Positions 9,129 to 17,722 are shown, counted from the stretch's first letter. The stretch: DNA of 64,000 bases from Gordonia insulae (GCF_003855095.1 NZ_CP033972.1:4712001-4776000); one strand, 5' to 3'. Translations and numbers: made by a program. Notes: generated from the sequence alone by a model not told the origin.

Positions 9129-10160
9129 ATGTCCTACGGCACCTTCGAGACCACCTACGCCGCCGACGACGAACGCTACGACCGGATCCCGTACCGGCGC
9201 ACCGGGAGATCCGGGCTCGACCTCCCCGCGTTCTCGTTCGGTCTGTGGCAGAAGTTCGGCACAGACTATGCGTTCGAGACGCAGCGCGAGATCATCCTGC
9301 ATGCCTTCGACCTCGGGATCACCCACTTCGACAACGCCGATCGCTACGGCCCGCCACATCGCGCGGCTCAGCAGAACTTCGGCAAGGTGCTCGCCAAGGA
9401 CCTGGCGTCCTACCGTGACGAGATCATCCTGTCGACCAAGGCGGGCAACGCGATCGGACCCAGCCCATACCTCAAGGGTGGCTCCCGTAAGTCGTTGCTG
9501 ACCTCACTCGATCACAGTCTGCGCGACTTCGGAACCGATCACGTCGACATCTTCTACAGCCACAGCCCCGACCTGTCGACTCCTCTCGAGGAGACCGTCG
9601 GTGCGCTGGTGTCCGCTGTCGAGCAGGGCAAGGCCCTCTACGTCGGCGTCTCCAACTATCTGCCGGACCGCGCGCACGAGGCGGCCGTGCTGCTCGCCGA
9701 CGCCGGGGTCCCGTTGCTCATCCATCAGCCGCGGTACTCGATCTTCGATCGACGCATCGAGCAGAACGGTCTGCTCGAGCTCGCGGACCGGGACGGGTTC
9801 GGACTGATCGTGTATTCGCCGCTTGCGCAAGGGCTTCTGACGGACAAGTATCTGGAGACGATCCCGGACGGTGCCCGCGCGGTCAACAGCACGTTCCTCA
9901 AGCCGGACGCCATCACCGACACCTACCGCCAGCGTGCCGCCGAGCTGAACAAGCTGGCCGAGGCCCGCGGTCAGTCGCTGGCCCAGTTGGCTCTGCAATG
10001 GGTGCTGCGGAATCCGACAGTGACGTCGGCGCTCGTCGGCGCGAGCTCGACCTGGCAGCTCGATCACAACGTGAAAGCACTCGACTTCCCGCCGTTCACC
10101 GACGAGGAACTCGCCCTCATCGACGAACACGGAGTACACGGGACAGGGCTGAACCTCTGA
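9129..10160 (+). CDS. Aldo/keto reductase, YghZ/L-glyceraldehyde 3-phosphate reductase-like
   Basis: A 343-residue aldo/keto reductase of the YghZ-like subgroup. The N-terminal [29 protein letters not shown] (catalytic Asp and Tyr), STKAG (Lys) and FYSHSPD (His) are all present. The ATG at 9129 is preferred over an upstream in-frame ATG at 9087, because the latter overlaps the previous gene and lacks a ribosome binding site, whereas GAAAGG lies 11 bases before 9129. It probably detoxifies or reduces a carbonyl product in the same pathway as its neighbours. Confidence 0.88.
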   Translation: MSYGTFETTYAADDERYDRIPYRRTGRSGLDLPAFSFGLWQKFGTDYAFETQREIILHAFDLGITHFDNADRYGPPHRAAQQNFGKVLAKDLASYRDEIILSTKAGNAIGPSPYLKGGSRKSLLTSLDHSLRDFGTDHVDIFYSHSPDLSTPLEETVGALVSAVEQGKALYVGVSNYLPDRAHEAAVLLADAGVPLLIHQPRYSIFDRRIEQNGLLELADRDGFGLIVYSPLAQGLLTDKYLETIPDGARAVNSTFLKPDAITDTYRQRAAELNKLAEARGQSLAQLALQWVLRNPTVTSALVGASSTWQLDHNVKALDFPPFTDEELALIDEHGVHGTGLNL

Positions 10161-10161
10161 C

Positions 10162-11238
10162 ATGACCAGCGTCGCAACATCGCCGATCGGAGCGGGCGTC
10201 GAGGACGGGCGCCCGTTCCGACTCAACTTCCTGCTCCACCTCGATCGGGATCTGCCACCGGCGGATGCCTACCGGGAGGCGGTCGAACTGTTCGGGGCCG
10301 CCGAAGCGCTCGGCTACGATTCCGGCTGGGTGATCCACCGTCACTTCCGGCAGGGGAACGAGCATGTGGCGGCGCCGTTGGTGTTGCTGGCCGCGATCGC
10401 CCAGCACACCAGGCGCATTCGACTGGGGACGGGTGTTTTCGTCCTGCCACTGGAGGATCCCGTGGCGGTGGCGGAGGATGCTGCGACGCTGGACGTGATC
10501 AGCGGTGGCCGACTGGAACTGGGCGTCGGGTCCGGTCCCTTTCCGAGTGCGTGGGCCGCGTTCGGAAAGGATCTCGCCGACCGCCATCGGCTCTTCGACG
10601 CTTCCGTCGACCGGCTGCACGCGGTGCTCGAGGGCACGCCGCTGAACAGAGTGGGCGAGGTGCTGCATCCGCCCGGCGACGAACTGCGGGGCCGACTGTG
10701 GCAGGCGATCACCAGCGATCCCGCCCACAGCCGGGCTGCGGCCGAACGGGCGGCTGGGGCGGGTGACGGACTGCAGCTGTCGCGCGCCACCGCGTGGCAG
10801 GGCGGTACCGTCGGCGATTCGCAGGCGCGGCAGGCATCATCGATCGCCGCCTATCGGGCGGCCTGGAATCACTCGGAGCAAGCACCGCGAGTACAGGTGT
10901 CGCGCGCGGTGTATCCACATGCCGACCGCGCCGAGGCGATCCGCCTGGTGACTCCCGGTGTCCGGCGCTGGCAGAGCTGGAGCACACATGGCGACCCGAG
11001 GCAGACCGATACGGTCGAGGACTACTTGGCCGCCGACCGGGCACTGATCGGGCCGAGCGCCGACCTCGCCGACCAGCTCTCGGACGATCCGGCGTTGCGC
11101 GACGTCACCGATCTGCTGATCAGCTTCGTGCCAGGCGTACCCGATCATGACGAGCACCTCCGCCTGCTCGAGGCCGGCGCCCGCGAGTTGGCACCGCTGC
11201 TGGGCTGGCGGCCCGCGAACACACCCCTTGGTTCCTGA
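10162..11238 (+). CDS. Luciferase-like FMN monooxygenase (alkanal-monooxygenase type)
   Basis: A 358-residue LLM protein that belongs to a different branch from the NtaA/DszA types. It has [16 protein letters not shown], the [26 protein letters not shown] segment and [12 protein letters not shown], all typical of bacterial-luciferase-like enzymes; I recall a group annotated as the KPN_01858 family that looks like this. It would use reduced flavin and oxygen. The start is two bases after the preceding stop, so it is co-transcribed with the aldo/keto reductases. Substrate unknown; the context suggests sulfur-compound oxidation. Confidence 0.82.
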   Translation: MTSVATSPIGAGVEDGRPFRLNFLLHLDRDLPPADAYREAVELFGAAEALGYDSGWVIHRHFRQGNEHVAAPLVLLAAIAQHTRRIRLGTGVFVLPLEDPVAVAEDAATLDVISGGRLELGVGSGPFPSAWAAFGKDLADRHRLFDASVDRLHAVLEGTPLNRVGEVLHPPGDELRGRLWQAITSDPAHSRAAAERAAGAGDGLQLSRATAWQGGTVGDSQARQASSIAAYRAAWNHSEQAPRVQVSRAVYPHADRAEAIRLVTPGVRRWQSWSTHGDPRQTDTVEDYLAADRALIGPSADLADQLSDDPALRDVTDLLISFVPGVPDHDEHLRLLEAGARELAPLLGWRPANTPLGS

Positions 11239-11258
11239 TCAGATTGTGAGTTGACGCG

Positions 11259-12593
11259 ATGACCGGATTCCACCTCAACCTGTCGCTGATGACGCCCGGG
11301 CATTTCCGCCACGCCTGGCGGCTGCCGCACGCGGACCCGTTGGCGTACCTGGACATCGACTATTTCACCCGGTTGGCGCGGATCGCCGAGGACGCCAAGA
11401 TCGATGCGGTGTTCCTCGGTGACGGTCCCGCGCTGCGCGGCGAGATCGGTGAGGCGCCTGGTACCGGGATCGACCCACTGATCCTGCTCGGACACGTCGC
11501 CGCGACGACGAGCGATCTGGGAGTGGTGATCACCAGTTCGACGACGTACAACTCGCCGTACAACCTCGCCCGGCGGTTTCAGGCGCTCGACCACGTGACG
11601 AAAGGTCGCGCGGCCGTGAACATCGTGACCACGGGCACGCCGGCCGCGGCCGCCAACTTCGGCTTGCCAGAACATCCCGACAAGGAGACGCGGTACCGGC
11701 GGGCATGGGAATTCCTCGACGTGGTCACCCGGCTGTGGGACAGCTGGGACCCGGGATGGCTGATCGCCGACAAGGCGTCCGGCCGGTATGCCGACGTGAC
11801 GAAGATCCGCTCGATCGATCACGACGGCGAGTTCTTCTCGGTCGCCGGTCCGCTACCCGTGGCGCCGGGACCCCAGGGGCGTCCCGTCCTGGTCCAGGCA
11901 GGCGGATCGGAGGGTGGTCTCACACTCGCCGGGGACTTCGCCGATGTCGTGTTCACCGTCGCGCAGACCAAGGCGAAAGCGGTTGCCTTCCGCACCGACA
12001 TCCGGCAGCGGGCCGCGGCCGCCGGACGTCATCCCGATGACGTGAAGGTCTCGCTCGGCGTTGTGGTGGTGGTCGCGGCGACCGAGGCGGAGGCCCTCAG
12101 CCGTGCGGAAGCACTGTATGCGACCTTGCCGATCGAGCGACTGACGGCACAACTGCTGGCCAATCTGGGACTGGCCGAGGACTCGTTCGGTCCCGACGAT
12201 CCGATCTCGGTCGCCGACCTGCCGGAGACGATCCCGGCCGGCGCGTTCTCTACCGGGTTCAGCGTCTCCACCCGGGCACTGATCGCCGAAGCGCCGCGTA
12301 CGCCAAGGGAACTCGTGATCCGCGGGGCAGGCGGATCCGGTCATCGGCTGCTCGTCGGGTCCGCCGAACAGGTTGCCGACGACCTCGAATCCTGGTTTGC
12401 GGCAGGCACGTCCGATGGATTCACCATCATGCCGGCCGAGACCGCCGTCGACCTGGAGAACTTCGCAACACTGGTGGTACCGATCCTGCAGGAACGTGGG
12501 TTGTTCCAGCGTGAGTACGCGGCGCGGACACTGCGTGCGCGCTTCGGCTTGCGGTCGGTGGGGGATGTGGCAGCTGACGAGGAGCCCGCCTGA
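11259..12593 (+). CDS. NtaA/SnaA/DszA-family FMN-dependent monooxygenase
   Basis: A 444-residue LLM monooxygenase closely resembling the gene at 4626. It has HAWRLPHADPLAY near the start, AKIDAVFLGDGPAL, the TTYNSPYNLARRFQALDHVTKGRAAVNIVTT segment in two parts, and the VPILQERGLFQREYAA end. It is the last gene of the cluster, 20 bases after the previous stop. No DszB-like desulfinase and no flavin reductase follow, so any 4S-type pathway must borrow these functions from elsewhere in the genome. Confidence 0.88.
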   Translation: MTGFHLNLSLMTPGHFRHAWRLPHADPLAYLDIDYFTRLARIAEDAKIDAVFLGDGPALRGEIGEAPGTGIDPLILLGHVAATTSDLGVVITSSTTYNSPYNLARRFQALDHVTKGRAAVNIVTTGTPAAAANFGLPEHPDKETRYRRAWEFLDVVTRLWDSWDPGWLIADKASGRYADVTKIRSIDHDGEFFSVAGPLPVAPGPQGRPVLVQAGGSEGGLTLAGDFADVVFTVAQTKAKAVAFRTDIRQRAAAAGRHPDDVKVSLGVVVVVAATEAEALSRAEALYATLPIERLTAQLLANLGLAEDSFGPDDPISVADLPETIPAGAFSTGFSVSTRALIAEAPRTPRELVIRGAGGSGHRLLVGSAEQVADDLESWFAAGTSDGFTIMPAETAVDLENFATLVVPILQERGLFQREYAARTLRARFGLRSVGDVAADEEPA

Positions 12594-12645
12594 CCGGTCG
12601 GTCGTCGATCACGCGGCAGGATCACCCCACGCGGCCAGACCTTCC

Positions 12646-12999
12646 CTACAAACCGAGACGGCTGCGCCAGTCCTCCGGCAGCCGCTCGGCCGGCCCCGGA
12701 ACGCTTTGTGTGTCCGGATGTTCGGTGGGAGCCGCCAATGTCGGTCCGAGGAAACCCTTGTCGGTGGTGAAATCCCAGAACCAGTCCTCGCCGGGCTCGT
12801 AGCTCTGGATCACGGTGTGTCCGGACTCGGTGACGTGGCGTCGTGCGTGCTTGTTCAACGAGTCGTCGCAGCAACCGATGTGGCCGCACTCGGCGCAGCG
12901 GCGGAGATGAACCCACCAGGAACCGGTATCGGTGCACTCGACGCACCCCGGTCCGCTCGGCGGGACGTCGGGGTTGATGTGCTCGTTCTCGGTGGTCAT
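12646..12999 (-). CDS. UBP-type zinc-finger protein
   Basis: A 117-residue protein consisting of little more than a UBP-type zinc finger. Metal ligands are visible as CVECTDTGSW, CAECGHIGCCDD, and His residues in NKHARRHVTESGH, followed by the typical GEDWFWDF segment. In eukaryotes this fold binds ubiquitin C-termini; in actinobacteria such stand-alone copies are common and their role is not established. An AAGGGG ribosome binding site lies before the ATG. It is transcribed divergently from the secreted cupin gene and convergently with the monooxygenase cluster. Confidence 0.88.
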   Translation of the reverse strand: MTTENEHINPDVPPSGPGCVECTDTGSWWVHLRRCAECGHIGCCDDSLNKHARRHVTESGHTVIQSYEPGEDWFWDFTTDKGFLGPTLAAPTEHPDTQSVPGPAERLPEDWRSRLGL

Positions 13000-13106
13000 C
13001 GTGTGCCCCTTGCTGTCGACCTCATGCGGCGGCGGTGACAGTCAGAGTATCCGTACGCGCGGGTCACCATGTGATGAATCCACCTCCCGTCGGGCGTGGT
13101 CGGCGC

Positions 13107-13112
13107 TACTGT
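13107..13112 (+). promoter_or_regulatory. -10 element for a leaderless cupin transcript
   Basis: TACTGT matches the actinobacterial -10 pattern TAnnnT and ends six bases before the ATG at 13119. With a start site 6-8 bases downstream, the mRNA would begin at the start codon. No ribosome binding site lies between them, which fits. Confidence 0.5.
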
Positions 13113-13118
13113 CCAGAG

Positions 13119-13577
13119 ATGAAGAAGCTCATCGGCACGATCGTCGGAATCGTCGCGCTCACCGTCGGCGCCGGCCTCGTCCCCGCCACCGCGGCAGCGA
13201 CGCCGCCGTCGGGGATCTCGGCCACCACCCTCGCCGAGGGTGACATCCCGGCTGGACTGCTGCCGTTTGTGCCAAAGGGGCTTCACGTCGCCGTCCGGCA
13301 GATCACGATCGCACCCGGCGGCACCACCGGGTGGCACTACCACGATGGCGACCTCGTGGGGCTCGTCGGAGCCGGCACCTTGACCCATCCCGGATCCGAT
13401 TGCAAGCCGGTGATCTACCGCACCGGCGACATCATCCGCGAACCGCACGGCCAGGCCAACACCCATGTCGGCCGGAACCTCGGCACAGAGCCGGTGGTCC
13501 TGTATGTGCTGTATCTGATCCCGCTGGGGGACCCGCTGTTCGAGGACGCACCGGCGCCGGGGTGCGACACACCGTAA
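13119..13577 (+). CDS. Secreted cupin-domain protein
   Basis: A 152-residue protein with a Sec-type signal peptide (Lys-Lys, a hydrophobic core, and an Ala-rich cleavage region around residue 25) and a single cupin beta-barrel. The cupin metal motif is seen as [12 protein letters not shown], followed by GAGTLTHPG and the second motif around [11 protein letters not shown]. The ATG at 13119 is preferred to an upstream in-frame start because it begins the signal peptide and has a -10 box six bases before it, suggesting a leaderless mRNA. Function is unknown; small secreted cupins may bind metal or act as dioxygenases. Confidence 0.82.
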   Translation: MKKLIGTIVGIVALTVGAGLVPATAAATPPSGISATTLAEGDIPAGLLPFVPKGLHVAVRQITIAPGGTTGWHYHDGDLVGLVGAGTLTHPGSDCKPVIYRTGDIIREPHGQANTHVGRNLGTEPVVLYVLYLIPLGDPLFEDAPAPGCDTP

Positions 13578-13581
13578 TTCC

Positions 13582-14271
13582 GTGTCGGAGAAGGCAACGT
13601 CTGCTGGTTGGCTCTCGGAACCCCGGCGTGCCGGGGTGAGTCTGATTCTCGCGTGCGTCGGGGTCGGCGGTCTGTTCCTGCTCGGTGCGACGCCGACGGA
13701 GATGTCGCCGGTCGACGGAGCCGTCTTCGTCCTGCTCGTCTACCTGATCGCCTACCTGGCGATCACGATCGCCGCGTTCTCTCGGGCCGATCCTTCGGTG
13801 ATTCACGACTGGGCGTGGCGGGAGAACCGGGGGACGGTGCTGCAGCGCTACATCCTCGGCACCGCGCCGGGACCGGGCGTGTCGATATTCATCGCAGTGG
13901 CCGCGCTCGCGGTCGCCATGATCTGGCTGCCCGGCCGCGGGGGTGCCACGCTCGCGGAGACGCCGCGAGTCACGGTGGCCGTCGCGTTGATCGTGGTGGC
14001 CTGGCTGTGTGTGGTCGTGTCCTATGCGGTGACCTTCCACGCGGACGATCTGATCGACGAGGGTTCGAAGGGGCTCGACTTCCCGGGCGCCGACGATCCT
14101 GAGTGGGCCGACTATGTGTACTTCTCGGTCGCGGTGATGACCACCTTCGGCACCACCGACGTCACGGTGACGTCGCGCGAGATGCGTCGGACCGTGACCG
14201 CCAACGCGGTGATCGCATTCGTCTTCAACACCGTGATCATCGCGGCCGTGGTGTCGGCGCTGACCAACTGA
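13582..14271 (+). CDS. DUF1345 membrane protein
   Basis: A 229-residue integral membrane protein with about five hydrophobic spans. The C-terminal half carries [23 protein letters not shown], read here in parts, a segment recalling the pore region of two-TM potassium channels and characteristic of DUF1345. It starts from GTG at 13582, four bases after the cupin stop, so the two are probably co-transcribed. No function is established for the family; channel-like activity is inference only. Confidence 0.8.
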   Translation: MSEKATSAGWLSEPRRAGVSLILACVGVGGLFLLGATPTEMSPVDGAVFVLLVYLIAYLAITIAAFSRADPSVIHDWAWRENRGTVLQRYILGTAPGPGVSIFIAVAALAVAMIWLPGRGGATLAETPRVTVAVALIVVAWLCVVVSYAVTFHADDLIDEGSKGLDFPGADDPEWADYVYFSVAVMTTFGTTDVTVTSREMRRTVTANAVIAFVFNTVIIAAVVSALTN

Positions 14272-14281
14272 CGGTCGTCGT

Positions 14282-14400
14282 GGAAGGTATGCGACGCCGA
14301 GGTGAAGTCCTGCTTACAGCGCGGCGATCCGAGCCATGATCCACCCGTACCTGTTGGATGGCGCCCAAGCGCGGGAATGTTCCCGCCTGGCATACCTTTC
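14282..14400 (+). ncRNA. Candidate structured RNA or structured 5' leader of the toxin gene
   Basis: The region between the DUF1345 stop and the toxin-like gene can fold into a closed structure. GGAAGGTATGC (14282-14292) pairs with GCATACCTTTC (14390-14400) as an 11-bp outer stem with one G-U pair. Inside are a perfect 7-bp hairpin GCGGGAA-TG-TTCCCGC (14371-14386) and a smaller ATCCA/TGGAT stem. A pyrimidine-rich CTTTCTTTG follows. It could be a small RNA or a leader controlling the downstream gene. It matches no riboswitch class I can name, and strand is inferred only from the T-rich end. Confidence 0.3.
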
Positions 14401-14511
14401 TTTGTCGGTGTCGTTCGCGTAGAGCACTTTTCACCTCCGGACTCGCCAGGTGACTGCTCCACGGGCCTACGGTCGCAGCGAACCTGATCCACACACGAAG
14501 GTGAGTTGACG

Positions 14512-16209
14512 ATGCGGGATTCGAGATCGATGGCGGTGGTGATTCGCTCGTTGGTCCTTGCCATGGCGGTGATGCTGATCGGGCTGCTGCCGGCGGGCCA
14601 GGCGATCGCCGCGTCTCCGAGCGGGCCGGGTGCGGGGCACTCGTCGAACTCGGGAGATGCCAAGAGCGGCAAGAACAAACCGTCGACGTCGGCACCCGAT
14701 CGGGGTGGCGATGCGCGGAAGATCCAGCCGCGGGCCCCGCAGCCGGCACCGCGTCACAGCGCGCCGAGTTCACCGGGATCGCCGAGTGCACCGGGCGCCG
14801 GATCTCCGGGCGGCTCGCAGTCGAGCCCGGCCAAGCCGACGAGGCCGAGGTCCTCGATCCCGAAACCCGACCGCGGGCCCCACAAGTACTCGCCGAACAC
14901 CAAGGCGCCGCAGACCACGCACAAGGACCCGTCGGACCGAGACAGCAAGCGCAGCCGCGACAAGTCCGACCGGCCGACCGGACCGCAGCAGAATCGCGCT
15001 CCGAACAAGGTGGCTCCCAAGACCCACGACCCCAAGGGCAGCGACCAGCGGGAACGGGGCCGCAGTCGAGACAGCCGCGAACCCGGGGACAACAAGAAGG
15101 ACAAGCGCGACGATCGTCGTTCCGACCGGGCGGGTACGGATCGGAAGAAGGGCGGCGAGCCGACACGGCCCGAGCGGCCGCCGCTTCCGACCCGTGAGTC
15201 GACGCCGCGCGCCACCACCCCCGGCACGCCGGCACCCCCGTCTGCGACTCCGCAGGCACCCCAGGCACCCCAGGCGCCGGAGGCACCTCAGACCCAGACA
15301 CCTCGGGCGCCGGAGCGGCGCGACCAGAATCCGCCCGCCGCGATCCTGTCGCCGCCGATGAAGCAGGCGGACCCGAACGAGCCGTCGCCCAAGACACCGA
15401 ACATCACCGGCAGGCCCGACCCCAAGGAAGGGCAACCGGAGGCCCACGCTCCACCGAATCCTCCTGCGCAGCCGCAAGGATGGCGTGAGTGGTACGGGAT
15501 CCTCCACGGCATCGGCGACCTCATCGAGGGCGGCGCGTGGGTGCTCGAGCAGTTCTTCGGCGATGATGACGAGTCCCCGTCGGCCCCCGAGAACCCCCCG
15601 GCCGAGGAGTCTCCGGCGCCGGAAACGCCGGCCCCCGGCACTGCGCCGGCCGAGCCCGCACCGCCGAGCACCGAGCAGACCCCGCCGCCGGCCACCACCC
15701 CCGCGCCACCGGCGCCGCAGCCTTCTGCACCGGCCCCCTCGGCCACGACTCCGCCTGCGCCGCAGGATGACACCGATGGCGGTAGCGGCCGCTGGGTGCC
15801 CGAGTCGACAAACGGGTGGTCACAGGAGACCAAGGACTACCAGGAGCAGGTGACCGGTCGCCCACCGGGAACGACGTATGAAATCCCCTCCAAGGACGCC
15901 CCATCCGGAAAGGTGAGTGTCGACGACGTCACGCCTCCGACCGACACCGAGAAGGAGAAGTGGACCGAGGTCAAGTATCACCGCCCCGACGTCGTGTACG
16001 ACAAGGACGGAAACCTGCAGCCCTGGTCGAAGGAGGCGCGGCAGATGCCTGATCAGCTCAAACGGCAGTATCAGGCAGCCGAAGAGCATGACGCCGAGGT
16101 GGAATGGGTTGTCGCCGATGAGCGCCAGTTGAGGGATGTCCAGGCCGAGATCGACCGGAGCGACTACGGCGACCGCATCACGGTTCGGATAGAACCGCCG
16201 AAGAAGTAG
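14512..16209 (+). CDS. Secreted proline-rich protein with C-terminal Tox-REase-5-like nuclease domain
   Basis: A 565-residue protein in three parts. Residues 1-33 form a Sec signal peptide ending AIA. Residues 35-430 are low-complexity, rich in Pro, Ala, Thr, Lys and Arg, with AP-rich repeats and one amphipathic helix-like segment near 325-350. The last 125 residues are a compact domain with DYQEQVTGRPPGTTYE, then DD (471-472) and EVK (486-488). This agrees with the D...ExK core of restriction-endonuclease-fold toxins and by eye with Tox-REase-5. The ATG at 14512 is chosen because GAAGGTGAG sits six bases before it; a TTG at 14506 abuts that site. The gene after it looks like an Imm52 immunity gene, supporting an exported antibacterial toxin. 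Confidence 0.72.
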   Translation: MRDSRSMAVVIRSLVLAMAVMLIGLLPAGQAIAASPSGPGAGHSSNSGDAKSGKNKPSTSAPDRGGDARKIQPRAPQPAPRHSAPSSPGSPSAPGAGSPGGSQSSPAKPTRPRSSIPKPDRGPHKYSPNTKAPQTTHKDPSDRDSKRSRDKSDRPTGPQQNRAPNKVAPKTHDPKGSDQRERGRSRDSREPGDNKKDKRDDRRSDRAGTDRKKGGEPTRPERPPLPTRESTPRATTPGTPAPPSATPQAPQAPQAPEAPQTQTPRAPERRDQNPPAAILSPPMKQADPNEPSPKTPNITGRPDPKEGQPEAHAPPNPPAQPQGWREWYGILHGIGDLIEGGAWVLEQFFGDDDESPSAPENPPAEESPAPETPAPGTAPAEPAPPSTEQTPPPATTPAPPAPQPSAPAPSATTPPAPQDDTDGGSGRWVPESTNGWSQETKDYQEQVTGRPPGTTYEIPSKDAPSGKVSVDDVTPPTDTEKEKWTEVKYHRPDVVYDKDGNLQPWSKEARQMPDQLKRQYQAAEEHDAEVEWVVADERQLRDVQAEIDRSDYGDRITVRIEPPKK

Positions 16210-16214
16210 GGTGG

Positions 16215-16889
16215 ATGATCGTGGCAAAGATCGATGTCATCGGCGGCTGGGGTCCGCGGGCACAGTCGGAAGCCGAGATCGTCGCCGCGAGCCGGCGAAT
16301 GCTCACGGAAATGCCGAACCAGCCCGCGGGTGGGTGGGTGCGCTTCGTCGAGCGAAAAGGCAGCCACTTCATGGATGCGGTCCCTGTCGACATCACCGAC
16401 GTGGCTTCGCTGGCGAGCGCGATCGAATCGACCAGCCGCCGTGGCGACGAGCGCGAGCTCCGGATCAACCGCCAAGCCGGACCGGAAGAGTTTCCGGTGC
16501 AGGTACGTGTGCGTGCCGGCAGTGAGCATTCCGCCAACCGACTCCTCGTCGACATCGACATGCCGGGAGCGGATTCGGAGCAGGCACGGGAGTGGATCAC
16601 CGATCACATGGACGCGATGGTGTCCGCGTGGGACCCCGACTGGCTCAAGGCCGGGACGTACCAATTCCATCTGGCGCAGAAGGACATCGGACTCGCACCC
16701 AAGCAGATCATCCTGGGCTGGAAGACATACCTTTCCCGCCGGGTTCCGGTGGATGACGCCGCGCTCGCCGACTCGGTGGCGGTGACGGCCCGGCCCGAGG
16801 GCGGCCGGTACGTGACCTTGGCCGGCACCGTCACCGAGCCCGGGCTCGATCAGGCCGCGAAAGTACGCATGGCGCTCGGGTACGGGTAG
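16215..16889 (+). CDS. Imm52-like immunity protein
   Basis: A 224-residue soluble protein without signal peptide or membrane segments. It begins with a strand and GGWGPRAQSEAE, has several Trp residues in the middle (WITDHMDAMVSAWDPDWL) and a GWKTYLSRR segment. This resembles the Imm52 family, which I recall as the usual partner of Tox-REase-5 toxins in polymorphic toxin systems. It starts five bases after the toxin-like gene's stop, with AGGGTGG near the start; GTG at 16221 is an alternative start. It would stay in the cytoplasm and neutralise the nuclease domain. The family call is from memory and position, not a search. Confidence 0.68.
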   Translation: MIVAKIDVIGGWGPRAQSEAEIVAASRRMLTEMPNQPAGGWVRFVERKGSHFMDAVPVDITDVASLASAIESTSRRGDERELRINRQAGPEEFPVQVRVRAGSEHSANRLLVDIDMPGADSEQAREWITDHMDAMVSAWDPDWLKAGTYQFHLAQKDIGLAPKQIILGWKTYLSRRVPVDDAALADSVAVTARPEGGRYVTLAGTVTEPGLDQAAKVRMALGYG

Positions 16890-16982
16890 TCAGGTCTTGC
16901 CCGACCGGGCTCCCCTTCGCCGGCAGTTCAGGAACAATGGCGGTGCACGTGCACTGGGGTCGGGCAAACAGGAGGATCGAGC

Positions 16983-17405
16983 ATGGCTGATTCGGACGAC
17001 TGGAACACGCAGATCATCAACGAGTTCCGCCAGAACAACGGCAAAGTCGGCGGGCCGTTCGAGGGCGCGCCCATGGTGTTGCTGCATCACACGGGGCGCA
17101 AGTCCGGCAAGCAGAACGTCACACCACTGATGTACCTGCCCGCCAACGGCGACTCGATGTACATCTTCGCGTCGAAGGCCGGGGCGCCCACTCACCCGGC
17201 CTGGTACTACAACCTGACCGACGCGGGCAGCGCTCGGGTGGAACTCGGCGACGACGAGTACGACGTCACGGTCACCGAGGTGACGGGTGAGGATCGCGAC
17301 CGCATCTACGGTGAGCAGGCCAGTCGCTACCCGGGATTCGCCGAGTACGAGACGAAGACGGCCGGAATCCGCACCATTCCGGTGCTCGCTCTGCAGCGGG
17401 CGTGA
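16983..17405 (+). CDS. Deazaflavin(F420)-dependent nitroreductase-family protein (Ddn-like)
   Basis: A 140-residue split-barrel protein of the Ddn/deazaflavin-dependent nitroreductase family found in actinobacteria. Characteristic pieces are PMVLLHHTGRKSGK, PLMYLPANGDSMYIFASKAG, HPAWYYNL and a final IRTIPVLALQR. Members reduce quinones or other substrates with F420H2. An AGGAGG-type ribosome binding site (CAGGAGGATCGAGC) precedes the ATG. The 93-base gap before it holds a 12-bp palindrome GTGCACGTGCAC (16943-16954) and an inverted CTTGCCCGACC/GGTCGGGCAA pair. The physiological substrate is unknown. Confidence 0.88.
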   Translation: MADSDDWNTQIINEFRQNNGKVGGPFEGAPMVLLHHTGRKSGKQNVTPLMYLPANGDSMYIFASKAGAPTHPAWYYNLTDAGSARVELGDDEYDVTVTEVTGEDRDRIYGEQASRYPGFAEYETKTAGIRTIPVLALQRA

Positions 17406-17432
17406 GACTCTCGTAGGTCCTGCTCGGCGCCC

Positions 17433-17460
17433 GGGAACATTCTCGCGGAGTCGTCGCGTC
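17433..17460 (+). promoter_or_regulatory. Possible ECF-type promoter for the small peptide gene
   Basis: GGGAACA (17433-17439) resembles an ECF -35 element and CGTC (17457-17460) a -10 element, about 18 bases apart. A start site near 17465 would leave a 50-base leader before the peptide ATG. The spacing is slightly long, so this is tentative. Confidence 0.3.
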
Positions 17461-17516
17461 CAATCGGTGTTCGGCCACGAGGCCGGCGGACCTGAATCCG
17501 ATCGAAGGGACCGACG

Positions 17517-17579
17517 ATGATCATCGCAATCTACAACCTGGGTGTCGCCATCTGGAATCTCGTCGTCAGCATCATCTGA
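17517..17579 (+). CDS. 20-residue hydrophobic peptide
   Basis: A very short gene encoding MIIAIYNLGVAIWNLVVSII. A strong ribosome binding site (GAAGGGA) stands about six bases before the ATG, the frame ends in TGA, and a 15-bp perfect hairpin lies 25 bases downstream. The peptide is uncharged apart from its termini, rich in Ile, Val and Leu with one Tyr and one Trp, and long enough to span a membrane once. It might be a membrane-active small protein, a type I toxin-like peptide, or a leader. The complete signals around such a short frame make chance less likely. No homologue comes to mind. Confidence 0.5.
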   Translation: MIIAIYNLGVAIWNLVVSII

Positions 17580-17604
17580 CGCATCGCAAACACTTCTGTG
17601 TTTT

Positions 17605-17637
17605 GTGCCCGCCGACCGTCAGACGGTCGGCGGGCAC
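17605..17637 (+). terminator. Perfect 15-bp hairpin terminator after the small peptide gene
   Basis: GTGCCCGCCGACCGT (17605-17619) and ACGGTCGGCGGGCAC (17623-17637) pair perfectly around a three-base loop. There is little T after it, which is common for actinobacterial terminators. It isolates the peptide gene from clpB. Confidence 0.7.
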
Positions 17638-17673
17638 GGTTGTCGTCGGAGGAGTGTCCAGGCCTGGCGCTAT

Positions 17674-17689
17674 TGTGATGTACATCACT
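17674..17689. promoter_or_regulatory. CRP/GlxR-like palindrome upstream of clpB
   Basis: TGTGA-TGTACA-TCACT contains the perfect 14-bp palindrome GTGATGTACATCAC (17675-17688) and matches the TGTGA-N6-TCACA pattern bound by CRP-family regulators. It lies about 115 bases before the clpB start, just upstream of the first HAIR site. Binding is inferred from pattern only. Confidence 0.45.
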
Positions 17690-17701
17690 CCCTATCTCAG
17701 A

Positions 17702-17722
17702 CTTGAGTGGAATACGCTCAAC
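17702..17722. promoter_or_regulatory. HAIR (HspR) operator 1 of clpB
   Basis: CTTGAGT-N7-GCTCAAC matches the HspR inverted repeat consensus CTTGAGT-N7-ACTCAAG at 12 of 14 positions. HspR is the known heat-shock repressor of dnaK and clpB in actinobacteria. Confidence 0.8.

Noticed and set aside
14282..14400. Known riboswitch (c-di-AMP ydaO, cobalamin, SAM, TPP) before the secreted protein
   Set aside because: None of the conserved sequence blocks I know for these classes could be found; only generic stems are seen.
16897..16975. Terminator between the immunity gene and the Ddn-like gene (CTTGCCCGACC/GGTCGGGCAA)
   Set aside because: The arms are almost 60 bases apart and the second overlaps the region of the next ribosome binding site; too weak to call.
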